Assembly: GCF_020991365.1 (NCBI RefSeq)
Contig: NZ_JAJLRA010000001.1
Location: forward strand, 1-64,000
DNA: 64,000 nt
Reading direction: 5' to 3'
Source: Streptacidiphilus sp. ASG 303
Lineage (GTDB): Bacteria; Actinomycetota; Actinomycetes; Streptomycetales; Streptomycetaceae
Program-made: the position numbers and the translations under genes
The notes under the pieces: generated by a model
Databases searched by the model: none
What the model was told of the DNA's origin: nothing
What the model saw: the letters and a program-made list of their open reading frames with translations, nothing else
In this document: positions 35,213 to 43,022 of the stretch, piece by piece
Position numbering within the stretch: the first letter of the stretch is position 1
Layout of the letters: the number at the start of each line of letters is the position of its first letter

Positions 35213-36961
35213 GTGGGCACTCCGGCGGGCACTCCGGCAGGCGCGGACACTCCGGCGGGCCCGGGCCCGCACGCGGACCCGGGCGCGGACCCGGGCGCGG
35301 ACGGACCGGCGGGCACCGGCCCCCGGGACTCCCGGGGGCGGCGGGGCGGCCACGCGGGCGACCCGCCCGCCATGGCCTGGAACGGCTGGGGCGACCCCTC
35401 CCGGGCCGCGCCGCTGCCCGACGCCGCCGTCGGCCTGCTGCGGGACCTCCTCGGCGTGCGGCCCGCCGCCGCTCCCCCGCTGCCGCTCGACGGGGTCGCC
35501 GTCGCCCCGACCCGGCTGACCGGCGAGGCCCTGGAGGCGTTCGCGCGGGCGGCGGGCGGCGCGGAGCACGTCCGCACGGACGACGAGAGCCGCATCCGGC
35601 ACACCCGCGGCCGGTCCACCCCCGACCTGCTGCGCATCCGCCGCGGCGACACCGCCGACGCGCCGGACGCGGTGGTGCTCCCCGGCGGCCACGACGAGGT
35701 GCTCGCCGTGCTGCGCGCCTGCACCGCCCTCGGCGTCGCCGCCGTCCCGTTCGGCGGGGGCACCTCCGTGGTCGGCGGCCTGGCCCCGCGGACGGCCGGC
35801 CCCTTCGTCGCGGTCGACCTGAGGCGGCTGGACCGGCTGGTCTCCCTCGACCCGGTCTCGCGGACCGCCGTCCTGGAGGGCGGGCTGCGCGCCCCCGCGG
35901 CGGAGGCCCTGCTGAACGCGGAGGGCTTCACCCTCGGCCACTTCCCGCAGTCCTTCGAGTGGGCGAGCATCGGCGGCTTCGCGGCCGCCCGCTCCAGCGG
36001 CCAGGCGTCCGCCGGCTACGGCCGGTTCGACGAGATGGTCGTGGGCCTGACCGTCGCCACGCCCCGCGGCACGCTGGAGCTCGGCCGGGCGCCGCGCTCG
36101 GCCGCCGGACCGGACCTGCGGCAGCTCGTCCTCGGCTCCGAGGGGGCGTTCGGCGTCGTCACCTCGGTGCGGGTGCAGGTGCGGCCCGTCCCGGAGGCGC
36201 GGCTGTACGAGGGGTGGCGGTTCGCCTCCTTCGCGGCCGGCACCGCCGCCCTGCGCCGCCTGGCGCAGGACGGGCCGCGGCCCACCGTGCTGCGGCTGTC
36301 CGACGAGGCCGAGACGGCGGTGGGCCTGGCGGAGCCGGACGCGGTGGGCGGCGGCGGCGCGGCCCCCGGCGGCTGCCTGGCGGTCCTCGGGTACGAGGGC
36401 ACCGCGCAGGAGGCCGCCCGGCGGCGGGCGGAGGCCGCCGAGGTGCTGCGGGCCTGCGGCGGCGAGCCGCTCGGCGAGGGGCCCGGGCGCGGCTGGGAGC
36501 ACGGCCGGTACGCGGCGCCCTACCTGCGCGACGCGCTGCTGGACGCCGGGGCGTTCGCCGAGACCCTGGAGACCGCCGGGTTCTGGGCCGGGCTGCCCGC
36601 CCTGTACGACGCCGTGCGCACCGCCCTCACCACGGCCCTCGCCGGCGCCGGGACCCCGCCGCTGGTGATGTGCCACGTCTCGCACGTGTACCCGGCGGGC
36701 GCCTCGCTGTACTTCACCGTCGTCTCGGCCCAGGGGGCGGACGACCCGGTCGCCCACTGGGCGCCGGCCAAGCGCGCCGCGTGCGACGCGATCGCGGCGG
36801 CGGGCGGCACCATCAGCCACCACCACGGCGTGGGGACCGACCACCTCGCCTGGTACGCGGAGGAGGTGGGGCCGCTCGGCGTCGAGGTGCTGCGGGCGGT
36901 GAAGGACCGGCTGGACCCCGCCGGGATCCTCAACCCGGGCGTCCTCGTACCCTCCTCCTGA
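35213..36961 (+). CDS. FAD-binding oxidase, alkyl-DHAP synthase-like
   Basis: A 582-residue PCMH-type flavoprotein. The FAD domain has VVLPGGHDEVLAVLRACTALG, VPFGGGTSVVGGL and the SFEWASIGGFAAARSSGQAS block. The C-terminal FAD-oxidase domain ends with SHHHGVGTDH, the His-triplet region of alkylglycerone-phosphate synthases, and DPAGILNPG. The first 50 residues are low-complexity and the real start could be later. With GlpD (making DHAP) and a DAG kinase around it, ether-lipid formation is attractive. Another 2-hydroxyacid oxidase role is not excluded. Confidence 0.85.
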   Translation: MGTPAGTPAGADTPAGPGPHADPGADPGADGPAGTGPRDSRGRRGGHAGDPPAMAWNGWGDPSRAAPLPDAAVGLLRDLLGVRPAAAPPLPLDGVAVAPTRLTGEALEAFARAAGGAEHVRTDDESRIRHTRGRSTPDLLRIRRGDTADAPDAVVLPGGHDEVLAVLRACTALGVAAVPFGGGTSVVGGLAPRTAGPFVAVDLRRLDRLVSLDPVSRTAVLEGGLRAPAAEALLNAEGFTLGHFPQSFEWASIGGFAAARSSGQASAGYGRFDEMVVGLTVATPRGTLELGRAPRSAAGPDLRQLVLGSEGAFGVVTSVRVQVRPVPEARLYEGWRFASFAAGTAALRRLAQDGPRPTVLRLSDEAETAVGLAEPDAVGGGGAAPGGCLAVLGYEGTAQEAARRRAEAAEVLRACGGEPLGEGPGRGWEHGRYAAPYLRDALLDAGAFAETLETAGFWAGLPALYDAVRTALTTALAGAGTPPLVMCHVSHVYPAGASLYFTVVSAQGADDPVAHWAPAKRAACDAIAAAGGTISHHHGVGTDHLAWYAEEVGPLGVEVLRAVKDRLDPAGILNPGVLVPSS

Positions 36962-37000
36962 CCCGCCGCCCGCCGACCCGCGGGCCGCACGCCCGCGGGC

Positions 37001-37072
37001 CGCCCGCCCGCCGCGGACCGCCCGCCCGCCGCGGACCGCCCGCCCGCCGCGGACCGCCCGCCCGCCGCGGAC
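37001..37072. repeat. four perfect 18-bp tandem repeats
   Basis: CGCCCGCCCGCCGCGGAC is repeated four times between the AGPS-like and diacylglycerol-kinase genes. Perfect conservation suggests recent slippage; copy number should vary between strains. Confidence 0.9.
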
Positions 37073-37121
37073 CGCCCGCCGACCCGCCGCCCGCCCGTCA
37101 CCCGCCCAGGAGGCGCCGCCC

Positions 37122-38003
37122 ATGCGACCGTTCACCGCCGTCGTCAACCCCGCCGCGGGAGGCTCCGCGGGGGCGTCCGTCCTGCTCCCGCTGGCCGGGC
37201 TGCTGCGGGCGGCCGGGGCGGAGGTGGAGACGGAGTACAGCCGCGGCCTGGACCACGCCCGCGAGGTCGCCCGGCGGGCCGCGGAGCGGGGCCGGACCGT
37301 CCTCGCGGTCGGCGGCGACGGGATGGCGGGCTGCGTCGGGGGCGCCCTCGCGGGCACCGGCGCGGTGCTCGGCCTCGTCCCGGCGGGGCGGGGCAACGAC
37401 TTCGCCCGCGGGCTCGGCCTGCCGTCCGACCCGGCGGCGCTGGCGGAGCTGCTGCTGCACGGGGAGCCCCGGCGGGTGGACGCGGTCGGGGTGGAGTCCG
37501 CAGTCCACCGGGGGACGGCCGTGCTGGGCAGCGTGTACGCGGGCGTCGACGCGCTGGCCAACCGGTACGCCAACGAGTCCCGGCTGCTGGGCGGCGCGGC
37601 GTCGTACTACGCGGGCGCGCTGCGGGCGGTGCTCGGCTGGCGGCCGGCCGGCTACCGGATCACCGTGGACGGGCAGGTCCACGAGCGGCGCTGCTGGACG
37701 GTGGTGGCGGCCAACTCGGCGTTCTACGGCTTCGGCCGCCGCATCGCCCCCGACGCCCGGCTCGACGACGGGCTGCTGGACGTCGTGGTGGTCCGGGACG
37801 TGCCCCGGCGCCTCTTCTTCGCCGTGATGAACGAGCTCGCGTCGGGCACCCACGTGCGCCGCCCCGAGGTGGAGGTGCTGCGCGGCCGCGAGGTCCGCAT
37901 CGAGGCCGACCGCCCGGTGCCGTACGGCGCCGACGGCGAGGTGGAGGCCGCACTGCCCGTCACCGTCCGCGCCCTGCCGGGGGCGCTGGCCGTCCTGGCG
38001 TGA
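37122..38003 (+). CDS. diacylglycerol kinase-family lipid kinase (DagK/YegS type)
   Basis: A 293-residue protein of the DAGK catalytic family. The nucleotide motif is VLAVGGDGMAGCVGGAL (GGDG kept, usual Thr replaced by Met), with NPAAGGSAG at the N-terminus and LVPAGRGNDFARGLG. It phosphorylates diacylglycerol or a related lipid, feeding phosphatidate back to phospholipid synthesis. GGAGG precedes ATG. It is the second gene of the AGPS-like operon. Confidence 0.9.
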   Translation: MRPFTAVVNPAAGGSAGASVLLPLAGLLRAAGAEVETEYSRGLDHAREVARRAAERGRTVLAVGGDGMAGCVGGALAGTGAVLGLVPAGRGNDFARGLGLPSDPAALAELLLHGEPRRVDAVGVESAVHRGTAVLGSVYAGVDALANRYANESRLLGGAASYYAGALRAVLGWRPAGYRITVDGQVHERRCWTVVAANSAFYGFGRRIAPDARLDDGLLDVVVVRDVPRRLFFAVMNELASGTHVRRPEVEVLRGREVRIEADRPVPYGADGEVEAALPVTVRALPGALAVLA

Positions 38004-38057
38004 CGGCCGGGACGGTGCCGCGGCCGCGTGGTGGCCGCGCCGCGACCATGCAGTGAC

Positions 38058-38086
38058 CGCTCCGCGGCCGGTGCGGCCGCGGAGCG
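38058..38086 (+). terminator. terminator after lipid kinase gene
   Basis: A 13-bp perfect stem (38058-38070 with 38074-38086), 3-nt loop. Confidence 0.85.
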
Positions 38087-38364
38087 CGGCGCGGGGCGCA
38101 CAGGTGAAGGCCCTGCTCGCCCGGAGCCGCGGTGACGTGCCGCGCAGCCTTCCGCGGCGGGCCGGGGGCACCCGTCGGCGGCTTTGAGCGTCCCGCCCTC
38201 CCCGCGGCGGCCTCCGGCCGTGGCCCGGACGGCGCGAGCCGGGCCCTGCCACCTCGGAAAAGGCCCGGCATCCGTATGCGGCCCGACCCGCCCTCCTCAG
38301 CGGAGCCGCCTCGGCTGTCCGGGTCGCCCCTTCCCTGCCGGGACCGGCGGACGACTGGTCCCGT

Positions 38365-38409
38365 TTGACAGGCGGACCCCTCCGGCCCATTATGTGAGTG
38401 AGCGCTCAC
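38365..38409 (+). promoter_or_regulatory. vegetative promoter with TetR operator
   Basis: TTGACA (38365-38370), 17-bp spacer and CATTAT (38388-38393) form a near-consensus HrdB-type promoter. The perfect palindrome GTGAGCGCTCAC (38398-38409) covers the expected start point. The operon encodes its own TetR protein. The rest of the gap 38087-38364 shows no gene. Confidence 0.88.
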
Positions 38410-38425
38410 ACGCTTTGGAGGAATG

Positions 38426-39379
38426 ATGAGTGTGATCAGGACGGCGGGGCTCACCCGCCGTTTCGGCGGGGTCACGGCCCTGGAGGATCTGACGCTGGAG
38501 CTGCCCCGGGCGGGGGTGATCGGCCTGGTGGGCCCGAACGGGTCGGGCAAGTCGACCCTCATCCGCATGCTGCTCGGGCTGATCTCCCCGACGTCGGGAA
38601 CGGCCGAGGTGCTGGACGAGCCGATCAGCGCACCGGGCCGCTACCTGGACCGGGTCGGAGCCCTGGTGGAGAACCCGGCGTTCGTCCCCGGCCTGTCGGC
38701 CCGCGCGAACCTCATGTCGCTGGCCCGGCTCCGGGGCCTGCCCCCGTCGCGGGTGGACGAGGTGCTCCGGACCGTCGGCCTCACCGGACGGGACACCGAG
38801 CCCGTCAAGCGCTTCTCCCTGGGCATGAAGCAGCGCCTGGGCATCGCCGCGGCGCTGCTGCCGGACCCGGAACTGCTGATCCTGGACGAGCCCACCAACG
38901 GGCTCGACCCCTCGGGCATCGTGGAGATCCGCGGGCTTCTCGCGGATCTGGCCCGAGCAGGGCGGACCGTCATCGTCTCCTCCCACCTCCTCGCCGAGAT
39001 CGAGACCGTCTGCGACTTCCTGGTCGTCGTCCGCTTCGGCCGCCTGGTCTACTCCGGCCCCGTCACCGACCTGCTCGCCCGCACGGGGCAGCGGATCGAG
39101 ATCGCGGCGGAGCACCCACAGGACACCTCGTCCCTGCACGCGCTGCTGTCGGCCGACGGCTGGCAGGTCGAGCAGGTCTCCGAGGGGCGGCTCAGCGTCG
39201 CCGCCGACGAACGCCGCGGCGCCGAGCTCAACCGGAGCGCCGCCCGCGGCGGCATCACCCTCAGGTCGATGACCCCGGTCCGCGGCAGCCTGGAGGAGAT
39301 CTTCCTCGAGATGACCGGCAGCAGCGACCAGGACCTCACGGCAGCCCGCGCCGCGGCTGCGGAACGGAAGGCGTCATGA
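38426..39379 (+). CDS. ABC transporter ATP-binding protein (DrrA/BcrA type)
   Basis: A 317-residue exporter ATPase. Walker A is GLVGPNGSGKSTLIRM, the signature is FSLGMKQRLGIAAAL, Walker B is LLILDEPTNGLDPSG, and the switch is VSSHLLAEIE. The C-terminal CcmA/DUF4162-like extension ends GSLEEIFLEMT. The second of two adjacent ATGs is preferred because GGAGG lies 4 nt before it. It is the first gene of a three-gene operon. Export of an antibiotic or peptide is the usual role. Confidence 0.93.
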   Translation: MSVIRTAGLTRRFGGVTALEDLTLELPRAGVIGLVGPNGSGKSTLIRMLLGLISPTSGTAEVLDEPISAPGRYLDRVGALVENPAFVPGLSARANLMSLARLRGLPPSRVDEVLRTVGLTGRDTEPVKRFSLGMKQRLGIAAALLPDPELLILDEPTNGLDPSGIVEIRGLLADLARAGRTVIVSSHLLAEIETVCDFLVVVRFGRLVYSGPVTDLLARTGQRIEIAAEHPQDTSSLHALLSADGWQVEQVSEGRLSVAADERRGAELNRSAARGGITLRSMTPVRGSLEEIFLEMTGSSDQDLTAARAAAAERKAS

Positions 39380-40173
39380 TCAACGCAGTGCGCAGCGAGC
39401 TCCTGCGGACCCGCCGCAAGGGCATCGTGCTGGGCTGGTCCGGCCTGACGGTCCTCTTCACCGTCATGATCAACATGGTCATGGCGCAGGTGGTCGGCTC
39501 CTCCTCCACCGGGCCCACGGCGGGCCCCGGGGTCTCCTTCCCGACACTCGGCCAGTGGCAGGCGGCCGACGGCATCACCGCAGGACTGTCCTCGGCCGCG
39601 GGCATGTACGGAGTGGTCGCCCTGTCGTTCTGGGCGATCGTGACGGCCGGCGACTACAGCAGCGGCCTGATCCGGCTGACCGCCTCCGCCCAGCCCGACC
39701 GCGTCCGGCTCCTGCTGGGCAAGGCCGGGGCGCTGGCCCTGTGGACGGCCGCCGTCACCACGGTGGCGCTCGTCGCCGACCTGGTCATCGCCCCCGTGGC
39801 CGCACAGAGCGCGGACATCGACGTCTCCGCCTGGGGCCGGGACATCGTGCCGACCCTGGCAGGCGCGTGGTTCAACCTGTTCGCCACCCTGCTCGTCTGG
39901 GGCGTCATCGGACTGGCGCTGGCCCTGGTCACCCGCTCCGCGGCCGTCTCCATCTCCGTCGGCGTCGGCTACGTCCTGGTCGTCGAAGCGGTCGTCACCG
40001 CCGCCCTCGACGCCATCGCCGACTGGACTCCCGGAGCCACCCTCGGCGCACTCGCCCGGGGCGGCACCGCCGACATCCCCTACGGCACCGCCCTGGCCCT
40101 CGGCGCCCTCTACACCCTTCTAGGCTTGGGCGTCGCGCTCACCGTGTTCAGGCGCCGCGACATCACCGACTGA
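39376..40173 (+). CDS. ABC-2 type exporter permease
   Basis: A 265-residue membrane protein. The N-terminal NAVRSELLRTRRKGIVLGWS is followed by six helices, including GMYGVVALSFWAIVTAGDY (with SSGLIRLTASAQPDR after it) and the C-terminal GALYTLLGLGVALTVFRRRD. This is the BcrB/DUF1349-like ABC-2 pattern. ATG overlaps the ATPase stop (ATGA), so the two are translated together and form the exporter. Confidence 0.9.
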   Translation: MINAVRSELLRTRRKGIVLGWSGLTVLFTVMINMVMAQVVGSSSTGPTAGPGVSFPTLGQWQAADGITAGLSSAAGMYGVVALSFWAIVTAGDYSSGLIRLTASAQPDRVRLLLGKAGALALWTAAVTTVALVADLVIAPVAAQSADIDVSAWGRDIVPTLAGAWFNLFATLLVWGVIGLALALVTRSAAVSISVGVGYVLVVEAVVTAALDAIADWTPGATLGALARGGTADIPYGTALALGALYTLLGLGVALTVFRRRDITD

Positions 40174-40209
40174 CCGCAGCCCGCCACTCACCTCGAAGGG
40201 GAACGCGCC

Positions 40210-40806
40210 ATGGCCTCCCGCGGCACCGCCACACGGACGAAGCTCGTCGACACCACCATCCGGCTCGTCGGCGAACTCGGCTACGCGAAGACCACGACCC
40301 GGGCCATCGCCCAGGCCGCCGGCGTCGCGGAAGGCACCCTCTACCGGCACTTCCCCGACAAGGCCGCCCTCTTCGCCGAAGCCGTGCTGCAGCAGAACCA
40401 GCACGTCGTCGACTGGATCGAAACCCTGCCCGCACGCGCCGGAACCGCCACCGTCAAGGCCAACCTCACCGACTGCCTCACCCACCTCGCCGCTCTGCGC
40501 GCCGACATCCTCCCCCTCGAACTGGCCGTCCTCACCGACCCCGAACTCGCCCGCGTCGCCCCGCCCCCCGGCGCCCTGCCGGGCCCCCCGGGACGGCTCG
40601 CCGAGTACCTGCGCGCCGAACAGGGCCTCGGCCGCCTGCGCGCCGACGCCGACCCCGAGCACAGCGCCGTCGTCCTGCTCGCCCTGCTGTTCGGCATGGC
40701 CATGAACCCGCCCGGGCCGCCCGACCGGCACGCCCCCACCGCGCTGCCCGGCATCGCCGACGCGGTGGACATCGTCCTCAAAGGCCTGGAACCGCGCACA
40801 CCGTGA
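40210..40806 (+). CDS. TetR-family regulator of the ABC exporter
   Basis: A 198-residue regulator. The HTH is LVDTTIRLVGELGYAKTTTRAIAQAAGVAEGTLYRHFPDKAAL, with a variable helical ligand domain containing a Pro-rich loop. It is the last gene of the exporter operon, 36 bp after the permease. It probably binds the palindrome at 38398-38409, giving negative autoregulation and inducible export. Confidence 0.92.
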   Translation: MASRGTATRTKLVDTTIRLVGELGYAKTTTRAIAQAAGVAEGTLYRHFPDKAALFAEAVLQQNQHVVDWIETLPARAGTATVKANLTDCLTHLAALRADILPLELAVLTDPELARVAPPPGALPGPPGRLAEYLRAEQGLGRLRADADPEHSAVVLLALLFGMAMNPPGPPDRHAPTALPGIADAVDIVLKGLEPRTP

Positions 40807-40815
40807 AGCCGGCCG

Positions 40816-40832
40816 CCCGGCCCTCGGCCGGG
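40816..40832. terminator. short hairpin between convergent genes
   Basis: CCCGGCC-CTC-GGCCGGG, a 7-bp stem, in the 77-bp gap between the TetR and MFS genes. Confidence 0.5.
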
Positions 40833-40883
40833 ACACGGCTCCGACGACGTGCTGCGCACCGCGCGGCAGTCCCGGACGGACCG

Positions 40884-42131
40884 TCAGCCGCCGGCGCGCC
40901 GGGCGGGCAGTCCCTCCGCACCGAGGGCGCGGGCGCGGACGACGAAGGGCCGGGAGGCGACGGTGACGGCGACGGAGGCCGCGGCGACGGCGGCGATCGC
41001 CGTACCGGGTGCGAGGTGCTGGGCGAGGCCGCCGGCGATCGCGGCGCCGAGGCCCTGCCAGGCCATCCGCCCGGCGGACTCGACACCCTGGACCTGGCCC
41101 CGGACCGGGGCGCCGGTCAGGTCGAGGAGCCGCTCCTGCAGGGGCAGGGTGGCGGAGAAGCCGGTACCGGCGGCGAACACCGCGGCCGCCGCGGCCGGGA
41201 CCGGCGGGTGGGCCGCGAACAGCAGGTAGGGGGCCGCGAGCAGCAGCCGCAGCGGGAACGCGCAGCGGCGGCGCCGGTCGGCGGTGAGCAGCCGGCCGAC
41301 GGCCAGGTCCCCGAGCAGCATCCCCGCCGATCCGGCGGCCAGGAGCACGCCGGCGTGGCCCGGGTCGTAGGGGAGGAGCAGGGCCTCGCAGCCGACGACC
41401 AGGCCGTTGGGGACCCACAGGTTCAGCAGGAGCGCCCGCGGGCCGGGCCGGGAGAGGAGCGCGGTGTTCGCCGTCCAGGTCTGCCGCAGCCCGGGGCGGC
41501 GGTCGAGCCGGACCGGTCGCTCGCGGACGGTGGCCGCCAGCACGAGCGGCCCGGGTCCGCCGAGGACCGCGGCGGCCAGGAAGAGCCCCTGCGGGCCCAG
41601 GTGCCGCAGCAGCAGGGCGCCGAGCGCGTAGCCGAGGACGGCGGTGCCGCCCGAGGTGATGTTCATCAGGGAGCGTGCGGGCGCGTAGGCGGAGGCCGGC
41701 AGGGCCTCGGCGAGCAGTCCCATCCGCGTGCCGGTCCCCAGGGACTGGAAGAACCCGAGCACCAGCAGCAGCCCGAACCGGGCGGCGAGCGGCAGCCCGG
41801 GGACCGCCTGCGCGGCGGCGCCCGCCAGCGCGACGCACTGGAGCGCGACGAGGGTGCGGCGGGGGCGGCCCCCGTCCGCGACCGACATCAGCGTCAGCGC
41901 GCCGAGCACCGTCGCGAACGTGGCGCCGTACATGCTCACGGCCGTCAGGAACGGCGAGCGGGTCCGGTGGTCCACGAGGGTGCCGAGCGCGAGGCCCGAC
42001 AGGGTGCTCGCGGCGACCGTCGACGTGAAGGAGGCGTACAGGCCGGCGAACTCGCGGTTGCGGAGCAGGTCGAGGTAGCCGGTGGTGGCGGGCGCGGAGG
42101 GAGCGGGGGGAGCCGATGGGTCGGAGGTCAT
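40884..42131 (-). CDS. MFS transporter
   Basis: A 415-residue protein with about 12 helices. The N-terminus is LLRNREFAGLYASFTSTVAAS, typical of DHA3/MdfA-like exporters. GLLLVLGFFQSLGTGTRMGLLAEALP and LPLQERLLDLTGAPVRGQVQG are recognisable loops. ATG 42131 has GGAGG 8 nt upstream. The substrate is unknown. It may be linked to the glycosyltransferases further upstream, but a terminator and its own -10 box separate them. Confidence 0.88.
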   Translation of the reverse strand: MTSDPSAPPAPSAPATTGYLDLLRNREFAGLYASFTSTVAASTLSGLALGTLVDHRTRSPFLTAVSMYGATFATVLGALTLMSVADGGRPRRTLVALQCVALAGAAAQAVPGLPLAARFGLLLVLGFFQSLGTGTRMGLLAEALPASAYAPARSLMNITSGGTAVLGYALGALLLRHLGPQGLFLAAAVLGGPGPLVLAATVRERPVRLDRRPGLRQTWTANTALLSRPGPRALLLNLWVPNGLVVGCEALLLPYDPGHAGVLLAAGSAGMLLGDLAVGRLLTADRRRRCAFPLRLLLAAPYLLFAAHPPVPAAAAAVFAAGTGFSATLPLQERLLDLTGAPVRGQVQGVESAGRMAWQGLGAAIAGGLAQHLAPGTAIAAVAAASVAVTVASRPFVVRARALGAEGLPARRAGG

Positions 42132-42182
42132 GAAAAAAGCCTCCGGGCGCACGGACGGGCCGGGCCGAAGGCTGACGTGTCC

Positions 42183-42210
42183 ATTCTAGCAGCCGGCCCC
42201 CGGGGGCCGG
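42183..42210 (-). promoter_or_regulatory. MFS gene -10 box and upstream hairpin
   Basis: TAGAAT (42188-42183 on the minus strand) is a consensus -10. The palindrome CCGGCCCCCGGGGGCCGG at 42193-42210 lies just upstream, serving as terminator of the DUF2071 gene or as an operator. Confidence 0.55.
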
Positions 42211-42260
42211 CCCGGAACCGCCCGGCCCCGGCCGGGACCGCGACCGGGGCCGACGGACCG

Positions 42261-43022
42261 TCAGACCTCCAGCGGCGGCCCGAAGCGGACGGGCACGCCC
42301 GGCGAGTACAGGACGCTCGCGGGCGGGCCGTCGGGCCGGGGCAGGCCGCAGGCGGCGATCAGGTCCTCGTCGCACTCCAGCAGCCGGGCCCGGTGCAGCG
42401 GCCACTCGGGGTGGCGGTTGGGCAGGTAGCGGGTGCGGCCGTACCAGTCGGTGTGCAGGCCCCAGCGGGCGGTGAGGAAGGTCTCCAGCGGCCCGGGCCG
42501 CCCGATCCGCTCCCCCACCGCGACGCGGACCCGGGCCGACGCGCCGCCGCCGATGCGGCGGCTGGTCCACGCCACCTCGCCGCCGCCGGTCTCCAGCCGC
42601 ATGGACGCCCAGCGGTACGGCAGCCGGAAGACGAGCTGCGCGACGGCCACCGGGAGCAGCCGGGTGCAGTCCAGGGTGCGGAAGACCACCCCGCGGCGCC
42701 CGCGGCGGTCGACGCTGTAGAGGCGGACGTTGATCTCGCCGAAGGTGCCGAGCAGGGGGACGGGCGGGCCGCCGCCGAAGCCCAGCCGCTCCATGCGGAA
42801 CGGCACCAGGCCGACGTACGTCACCCCGTCGAGCACGTCCGGGCGGGTGCCCGGGGGCAGCAGCGGCGCGACGGCTTGCGGCTCCACCGGCCAGTGCACG
42901 AAGACCAGGTGGCGCCACCACTGGGTGAGGAGCGTGCGGCGCAGCCCGCGCGGCGGGAGCGCGGTGACCGGTTCGGGGGGCGGCGGCGCGCCGGGGGCCG
43001 GCGGCCGGGGCGGGGCCGTCAC
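42261..43022 (-). CDS. DUF2071 (YqjF-like) protein
   Basis: The 253-residue protein is full length for DUF2071 (acetoacetate decarboxylase-like fold): LLTQWWRHLVFVHWPVEPQAV, LPPGTRPDVLDGVTYVGLVP, LRLYSVDRRGRRGVVF-type strands and the C-terminal YSPGVPVRFGPP. The catalytic Lys of true acetoacetate decarboxylase is not evident. GTG overlaps the glycosyltransferase stop (GTGA), so the two are coupled. The biochemical role of the family is unknown. Confidence 0.9.
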   Translation of the reverse strand: MTAPPRPPAPGAPPPPEPVTALPPRGLRRTLLTQWWRHLVFVHWPVEPQAVAPLLPPGTRPDVLDGVTYVGLVPFRMERLGFGGGPPVPLLGTFGEINVRLYSVDRRGRRGVVFRTLDCTRLLPVAVAQLVFRLPYRWASMRLETGGGEVAWTSRRIGGGASARVRVAVGERIGRPGPLETFLTARWGLHTDWYGRTRYLPNRHPEWPLHRARLLECDEDLIAACGLPRPDGPPASVLYSPGVPVRFGPPLEV

